DNA of 64,000 nt from Aeromonas jandaei. GTDB lineage: Bacteria; Pseudomonadota; Gammaproteobacteria; Enterobacterales; Aeromonadaceae. Positions 59,495 to 64,000 of this stretch are shown here, one piece after another. The stretch's first letter is position 1; each line of letters opens with the position of its first letter. The translations under genes and the position numbers were made by a program. The DNA lies in the NCBI RefSeq assembly GCF_037890695.1, contig NZ_CP149571.1, positions 4,487,173 to 4,551,172 of the forward strand, read 5' to 3'. Under the pieces are notes generated by a model. The model was not told the DNA's origin and ran no database searches. It was given only the letters and a program-made list of their open reading frames with translations.

Positions 59495-60873
59495 GATTCG
59501 GGGTCGCTCCAGAGTTGGCAGGGCAGCGTCAGGGTGAAGGTGGTGGGCGGGCCGGAAAGGGTGAGGCGCCCGCCAAGACGACGCAGCAGATGGCGCACGA
59601 TGGCAAGCCCCAACCCCAAACCATCGGCACGGGCACCGCGGCGCAGCAGGGTGGCGAGCCGGTAATTTGGCAGCTCGCCACCATCGCTGACTGCGAGGTT
59701 CAAACGCCCCGCCTGCCAGCTGGCACAGATCCGAACCGGCGCGCGGCCATGCTGGCTGGCGTTGCGCAGCAGGTTGTCGAGGGCGAGATCGAGCCAGTAG
59801 AAGGGGAGCGCCAGAGTCATCTCCCGCTCAAGGCAGAAGGTGGCGTCATGCCGCTCGCAAGCCAGGGTGAGCCACTCGGTGAGACTGACCGCCACCCGCT
59901 CATCTTCCAGAGTCTCAGCCGCCAGATAGTGGCGACTGGCCTGCGCCAGCTGATGCAGGCGGGCGACACTGCCCAGCAGCTGACCCACGCTCTGCTGGGC
60001 GGAAGGGGGCAGTCGGTCGAAATCGTGGCGCAGCTCCTCGCTGATGCCGGAGAGCGCCATGATGGGAGTGCGCAGCTCGTGGGTCAGCATCTGCAATGCG
60101 ACGCGCCGCTCCCGCAGCAGGCGCCAGCGCTGCCAGCTGGCCCACCCCAGCAGCAGGATGAAACCAAGGGAACTGGCCAGCGCCAACCACTGCCAGCCAA
60201 GCGTGGGGCCAGTATTGAAGCAAATACCTCCGACTCGCTCTTCACAAGTACCAGCAGTGCGGCTATCCAGCGTCACGCCAAGCCGCTCGGCCAGCGGCTG
60301 CCACTGACCGGCGCCATAACGGCGCCACTGCCCATCGGCAAGCAGCCAGAGCTGACCCGATTGCAGCAACCAACGCTCGCCCCGCAGCAGGGCGTCGAGG
60401 TTGTCATCGCCGAGCTCGCCAAGCAGCCCCAGCTGATCACGCCGCTCCCGCACATGGAGCAGAGCGTCGAGCCCGGCCGCCGGATGACCTGCCAGCCAGC
60501 GGGCAGCGCTGGAGCCACCCAACGGATAGATGGGGTGAGCGGCAAACCAGCGGGTCGAGGGCACAGCCCTTTGGCCACAAAGCGCCTGCAGTAGTGGCAG
60601 CCACTCGGCGGGCAACTCATTCTCTGTCCCGCACTCCTGCTGATAGCGATAGATGGCTTGCAACTGGCGCAGCGGATAATGCTGCCAGGCGGGATGAAGG
60701 GAATCGGGGGCAATCAGGCGACGATCGAGCCGCTGCACCTCGTCAAGAGGCAGCGCCTGTTCGGGAGCCTGCCTGGCCAGCTCGCCCGCCAGGCGATCAG
60801 CCAGGGGCCCGGCCAGCACGGGATACGCCATGCCGTAGCAGATCAGGGAGCAGAGCAGCAGGATCAGGCGCAT
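59491..60873 (-). CDS. vxrA: Sensor histidine kinase, VxrA/WigK-like
   Basis: 460 residues. Signal peptide or first helix (LILLLCSLICYGMA), a large periplasmic sensor (about 20-225, DUF3404-like, with several Cys), TM2 (LALASSLGFILLLGWAS), H-box MLTHELRTPIMALSG, N-box DLALDNLLRNASQHG and G-box DGLGLGLAIVRHLL. The Vibrio homologue responds to cell-wall damage by beta-lactams. First gene of vxrABC. Confidence 0.85.
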   Translation of the reverse strand: MRLILLLCSLICYGMAYPVLAGPLADRLAGELARQAPEQALPLDEVQRLDRRLIAPDSLHPAWQHYPLRQLQAIYRYQQECGTENELPAEWLPLLQALCGQRAVPSTRWFAAHPIYPLGGSSAARWLAGHPAAGLDALLHVRERRDQLGLLGELGDDNLDALLRGERWLLQSGQLWLLADGQWRRYGAGQWQPLAERLGVTLDSRTAGTCEERVGGICFNTGPTLGWQWLALASSLGFILLLGWASWQRWRLLRERRVALQMLTHELRTPIMALSGISEELRHDFDRLPPSAQQSVGQLLGSVARLHQLAQASRHYLAAETLEDERVAVSLTEWLTLACERHDATFCLEREMTLALPFYWLDLALDNLLRNASQHGRAPVRICASWQAGRLNLAVSDGGELPNYRLATLLRRGARADGLGLGLAIVRHLLRRLGGRLTLSGPPTTFTLTLPCQLWSDPES

Positions 60874-60924
60874 GGGTTCAACTCGAGATGACTCCGGATC
60901 AAGGCGCAGCAGATCACTGCGCCA

Positions 60925-60962
60925 TAAAAAATGTCAGCGCCATTTTTCAATGGTGCTGACAT
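60925..60962 (-). terminator. Terminator of the asmA-like gene
   Basis: ATGTCAGCGCCATT pairs with AATGGTGCTGACAT around TTTC (one G-T pair); TTTTTTA follows on the minus strand. The vxrA promoter must lie in the roughly 50 bp left of it. Confidence 0.92.
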
Positions 60963-61018
60963 CCGGTCAACCGCTAACGGCATTGGCGCGGCTCCCGCCA
61001 GCCCATATGAACCGCCAC

Positions 61019-63181
61019 CTATTTGAACAATCCCTTGAGCAGCTGGTCAGCCACCCCTTTGACAGCCTCGTTGTCGGCCTTGTCCCCCAACAGCTTCTTG
61101 AGGCCCCGTTCGGCCTCCTTGCGGGCCTTATCCTCCAGCAGCTTGTTGTTGCTGAGCAGCGCCTTCACATCGAGCTGATAGCTGGGAGCTTGCCAGTGAC
61201 CGCCGATCCGCACCGGAATGGTGATCTCTTTGAGCTCGTCCACATCCTTGCCTCCCTGCCCCTTGCTGCTCTCGACGATGGAGGTGAGGAACAGGAAGTC
61301 GAGGCTCTCCGGCACCAGCGCCGTCTGCCCCTCACCCTTGACCCGCAGGGCCGGGGCAAAGAGCTGGATGTCGTTGCTGCGGGCAACGCCATCGGCAATC
61401 TGGAAGCTGGCGGTCAGGGCGCTGAAGTCAGTCTTGCGCGCCTCCTTCACCTGCTCGGCCCCCTTGCCGCTGAGGGTGGCCCGCGCCTCGCGGATCATCT
61501 CCGGCAGGTTGATGCCGTGCAGGGCGCCATCGCTCAGTTTCAAGGTCACCTTGCCCTGCATCCCGTTGCGCAGTGCCAGCGCGGAGAGACCACGGCCCTG
61601 CACCTGCACATCGAGATCGCCCTTGCCCTCCAGCAGATCGCTCTGAGCCAGAGTCTGCAACAAGGGACGAATGTTCACTCCGGCCACCTGCTTGCGCACC
61701 TTGTAGGTGGCGGGTTGCTGGCGTGCATCGAGTACCCCGTTCGCGTTTACCTGACCGCCTGCCACGGTCGCGCTGAACTGCTTGAGCGTCAGCAGTCCCT
61801 TGACCAGAGCCACCTGCAGATCGACTGCGCCAAGATCCAGCCCTTTCAGACGCAGGCTGCCGAGTTGCAGCCGACCATCCAGATCCACCCCCTTGAGCGC
61901 CCCCAGATCCGGTTCGATCGCGGAGAGGGCTTCGCTCTTGCCGGTTGCCGCTTTATTGCCACTTACCGCGGTATTGGCAACACCGGCCGCCGGTTTCTCC
62001 TCTTTCGCCTGCGCAGGTGTGGTCGGTGCCGATTTGGCGAGCCATTTGTCGAGATCCAGCTTCTCCCCCTTGAGATCGAAGCTGATTGCGGGAACAGCGC
62101 CAAGCTGCACGGTTCCATCACCACTCAGTAGCGCCTCATCGGCACTCATTACCAGCTTGCTCAGGGTAATCAACTGCTTGTCGAGCTCGGCACGGGCAAA
62201 CCCGGCCAGTTTCAGCTTCATCTGCGGGCGTGGCAGGGCATCACCTTCCAGCGCTGCCGTCAGCAGCACATCGGAGAGCTCGGCCAGCTTCATCTCTTTA
62301 TCGAGCCGTCCCTTGAATGTTCCTTCCAGCGAACCAGCCAGTAAAGCTTGCTGCCCCTCCCCCTTGGCTCCTTTCAGCGCCAACGTGAGGTTGCTCCACT
62401 CACCCAAGGCCAGTCGGTCTCCCTTGATAGAGAAACTGTCGAGTCGCAGGGACGGGTCACTCAGGCTGCCACTGAGGCTCAAGTCTTTCAGTTCACTGGC
62501 CATCACCTCCTGCGCCAGCTTGATCTGGGTCTGCCCTTTAACATCGAAAGCGAGCTTGTCGGCACTCCCCTTGGCAGCCAGCATCACGGGTACCCACTGA
62601 CCGGTGGCCAGCTGCCCCATATCGAGATCGAGGCGATCCAGTCGCAGCGACGTGCCGCTGCGATCATCCTGTACCAGCGCACTGGCCTGGGAGAGCGCGA
62701 CACCCTGCAAGCTGATCTGCCAGGGCTTGCTGTCAGCGGTTGGCGCTGGGGCTGCGGGAGCGACCGGTTCACTTGCATCAGCAGTGGCATCTTTGAGCAG
62801 TCCGCTCAGATTGGAGCTGCCATCCGCCTTGGTCTGGATAAAGAGATGGGCGCCACTCAGCCTCACCTTGCCAATCTCCAGACGATGGGAGAGCAGCGGT
62901 AACAGGGCCACTGAGGCCTCGCCCTGTTCGAAACGAACCAGATCCGGCTCGGCAAAACCGGCCGGATTGCGCAGAGCAACCTTCTCCAGCGAGAGGCCGA
63001 GACTCGGCCAGAAACGCCAGTCAATCTCCCCCGCCATCACCAGTTCACGCCCAGTGCTCTTGCGCACCTGTTCAGCCAGTTGGGGCTTGAATTGATTGGG
63101 GTCGATAAGGCTTATCAACGTCACTATGGCCAGCAAGGCCGCCACGGCGATGCCGAGCAAGATGAGAACTATCTTCTTCAC
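61019..63181 (-). CDS. AsmA-family envelope protein
   Basis: 720 residues. One N-terminal membrane helix (VLILLGIAVAALLAIVTLI), the AsmA motif LIDPNQFKPQLAEQVRKSTG, GEIDWRFWPSLGLSLEKV, and a long beta-rich periplasmic part. A C-terminal domain with DLDVQVQGRG and NGMQGKVTLKLSDGALHG is typical of AsmA. Family members are thought to move phospholipid toward the outer membrane. GTG start at 63181 with AAGGAG 6 nt upstream; a longer upstream reading to 63304 is rejected. Confidence 0.92.
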   Translation of the reverse strand: MKKIVLILLGIAVAALLAIVTLISLIDPNQFKPQLAEQVRKSTGRELVMAGEIDWRFWPSLGLSLEKVALRNPAGFAEPDLVRFEQGEASVALLPLLSHRLEIGKVRLSGAHLFIQTKADGSSNLSGLLKDATADASEPVAPAAPAPTADSKPWQISLQGVALSQASALVQDDRSGTSLRLDRLDLDMGQLATGQWVPVMLAAKGSADKLAFDVKGQTQIKLAQEVMASELKDLSLSGSLSDPSLRLDSFSIKGDRLALGEWSNLTLALKGAKGEGQQALLAGSLEGTFKGRLDKEMKLAELSDVLLTAALEGDALPRPQMKLKLAGFARAELDKQLITLSKLVMSADEALLSGDGTVQLGAVPAISFDLKGEKLDLDKWLAKSAPTTPAQAKEEKPAAGVANTAVSGNKAATGKSEALSAIEPDLGALKGVDLDGRLQLGSLRLKGLDLGAVDLQVALVKGLLTLKQFSATVAGGQVNANGVLDARQQPATYKVRKQVAGVNIRPLLQTLAQSDLLEGKGDLDVQVQGRGLSALALRNGMQGKVTLKLSDGALHGINLPEMIREARATLSGKGAEQVKEARKTDFSALTASFQIADGVARSNDIQLFAPALRVKGEGQTALVPESLDFLFLTSIVESSKGQGGKDVDELKEITIPVRIGGHWQAPSYQLDVKALLSNNKLLEDKARKEAERGLKKLLGDKADNEAVKGVADQLLKGLFK

Positions 63182-63313
63182 GATATGCTCCTTGAATCCG
63201 GATCCACTGCTGACTATACCACTCACCGTCTGACGAATGGCGTCTGCGAGACAAAAGCGGACAAGGATGAGACAGGGATGGTCGCTGCCAATCCCCATCG
63301 TCATCAGCAGGGA

Positions 63314-63820
63314 TCAGGCTTGCAAAGGGGATTGCTGCAACCGCGCCATAGCTGTGCGCGTCGATTCAAAAGCAAAGCGGGACAAGGGGACATCGCGGAT
63401 CTTCAGCCACTGACAGGCGGCCACATCGTCAGCCGGCCGGATGACCGGTTTTTCACTCAGCTTGATGGCGAAAAAGGTGTCACAGGTGTGATAGGTGATG
63501 CCATCGTAGGGGTAAATATTGGAGAATGAACCGAGATAGGTAAAAGGTTGGGCGCTGACATCGAGCCCCAGCTCCTCCTGCAGCTCGCGCACCAGCGCCC
63601 CCTCCAGCGACTCGCCGGGATCGACAAATCCGCCCGGCAGATCCAGCAACCCCTTGCCCGGATTGCCCGCTCTCACCGCAACCAGCACCTCATCCTGCCA
63701 GCAAAGCGCCACCATCACAGCCGTCGCCACATTCTGGAAAAAATGAAAACCGCAGCCACAGCGAAACTCTTTGGGGCTGACGCTCTGCAGGGTTTGACCG
63801 CCGCATTTTGGACAAAACAT
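63314..63820 (-). CDS. Nudix hydrolase with zinc ribbon
   Basis: 168 residues. N-terminal zinc ribbon (FCPKCGG, FRCGCGF), Nudix box GGFVDPGESLEGALVRELQEELGL (seen as GGFVDPGESLEG plus RELQEELGL), then YPYDGITYHTCDTFFAI. Substrate unknown; resembles NUDIX proteins acting on nucleoside diphosphate derivatives. GGAG lies 7 nt before the ATG. Confidence 0.92.
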   Translation of the reverse strand: MFCPKCGGQTLQSVSPKEFRCGCGFHFFQNVATAVMVALCWQDEVLVAVRAGNPGKGLLDLPGGFVDPGESLEGALVRELQEELGLDVSAQPFTYLGSFSNIYPYDGITYHTCDTFFAIKLSEKPVIRPADDVAACQWLKIRDVPLSRFAFESTRTAMARLQQSPLQA

Positions 63821-63960
63821 GGGCTATCTCCGACGAAATAAAGCGCCATTTTACGCTTTCTGGGCCATTTTTTATGAGTGAAACAGATGGGGATGATTGG
63901 AAATTCAAGAGGAGGGGAATAAAACTGGGCAATTATCAGGCGATTTTCTAAATTTCAGGC

Positions 63961-63994
63961 AATAAAAAACCCCGCTCGATGAGCGGGGTTTCTT
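63961..63994 (-). terminator. Terminator for a gene beyond the right edge
   Basis: AACCCCGCTC-GAT-GAGCGGGGTT; on the minus strand TTTTTTATT follows, so it should end a minus-strand gene outside the window. The stretch 63821-63960 is AT-rich and probably holds the Nudix promoter. Confidence 0.85.
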
Positions 63995-64000
63995 GTATTG

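Overview
The window looks like a chromosomal segment of a GC-rich gammaproteobacterium, most likely Aeromonas. This genus call is an inference from protein resemblance and gene order. Supporting points are an E. coli-like rpoE-rseABC / lepA-lepB-rnc-era-recO-pdxJ block with nadB divergent from rpoE, an epd-pgk-fbaA block, a PanP-type aspartate decarboxylase, a short bifunctional PutA and a Vibrio-type vxrABC locus. I found no rRNA, tRNA, CRISPR array, insertion sequence or prophage.

Layout. 1-4019 (minus) is the N-terminal part of a giant LapA-like adhesin, running off the left edge; most of it is an array of nearly identical 297-bp repeats. 4.2-9.4 kb: a YidE-type transporter, TrhA/YqfA, PanP, YciB and YciI. 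9.4-18.5 kb: cysQ and agaR, divergent from a complete N-acetylgalactosamine operon (kbaZ-agaS-agaVWEF-agaA-kbaY). It encodes a mannose-class PTS that imports and phosphorylates GalNAc, a deacetylase, a deaminase/isomerase, and a two-subunit tagatose-1,6-bisphosphate aldolase. No tagatose-6-phosphate kinase is visible here. 18.6-27.5 kb (all minus): the sigma-E operon followed by the translation/secretion/RNA-processing operon ending in pdxJ. 27.7-36.3 kb: nadB, ygfX-sdhE divergent from ygfZ, a LysR regulator divergent from a PACE efflux pump, cutA-dsbD-GNAT and a small lipoprotein. 36.4-45.2 kb: a Q-rich orphan, a PuuB-like oxidase, fbaA, pgk, epd, a ROK sugar kinase, hemE and nudC. 45.5-51.8 kb: putA, a YgiM-like SH3 protein, a K+ channel and a chemoreceptor. 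52.0-54.9 kb: glnE, interrupted by one in-frame TGA. 55-63.8 kb: a GNAT, a secreted glycosidase-like protein, the vxrCBA cell-envelope two-component locus, an AsmA-family protein and a Nudix hydrolase.

Most striking points: (1) glnE carries a single TGA where a Trp codon is expected, with perfectly in-frame homologous sequence on both sides. (2) The adhesin repeats show block-wise amplification in their two variable sites. (3) Regulatory sites are readable: a sigma-E promoter for rpoE, AgaR-like operators, and a paired palindrome between the LysR and PACE genes. (4) A GH101-like secreted protein sits behind vxrABC, possibly linked functionally to the GalNAc operon.
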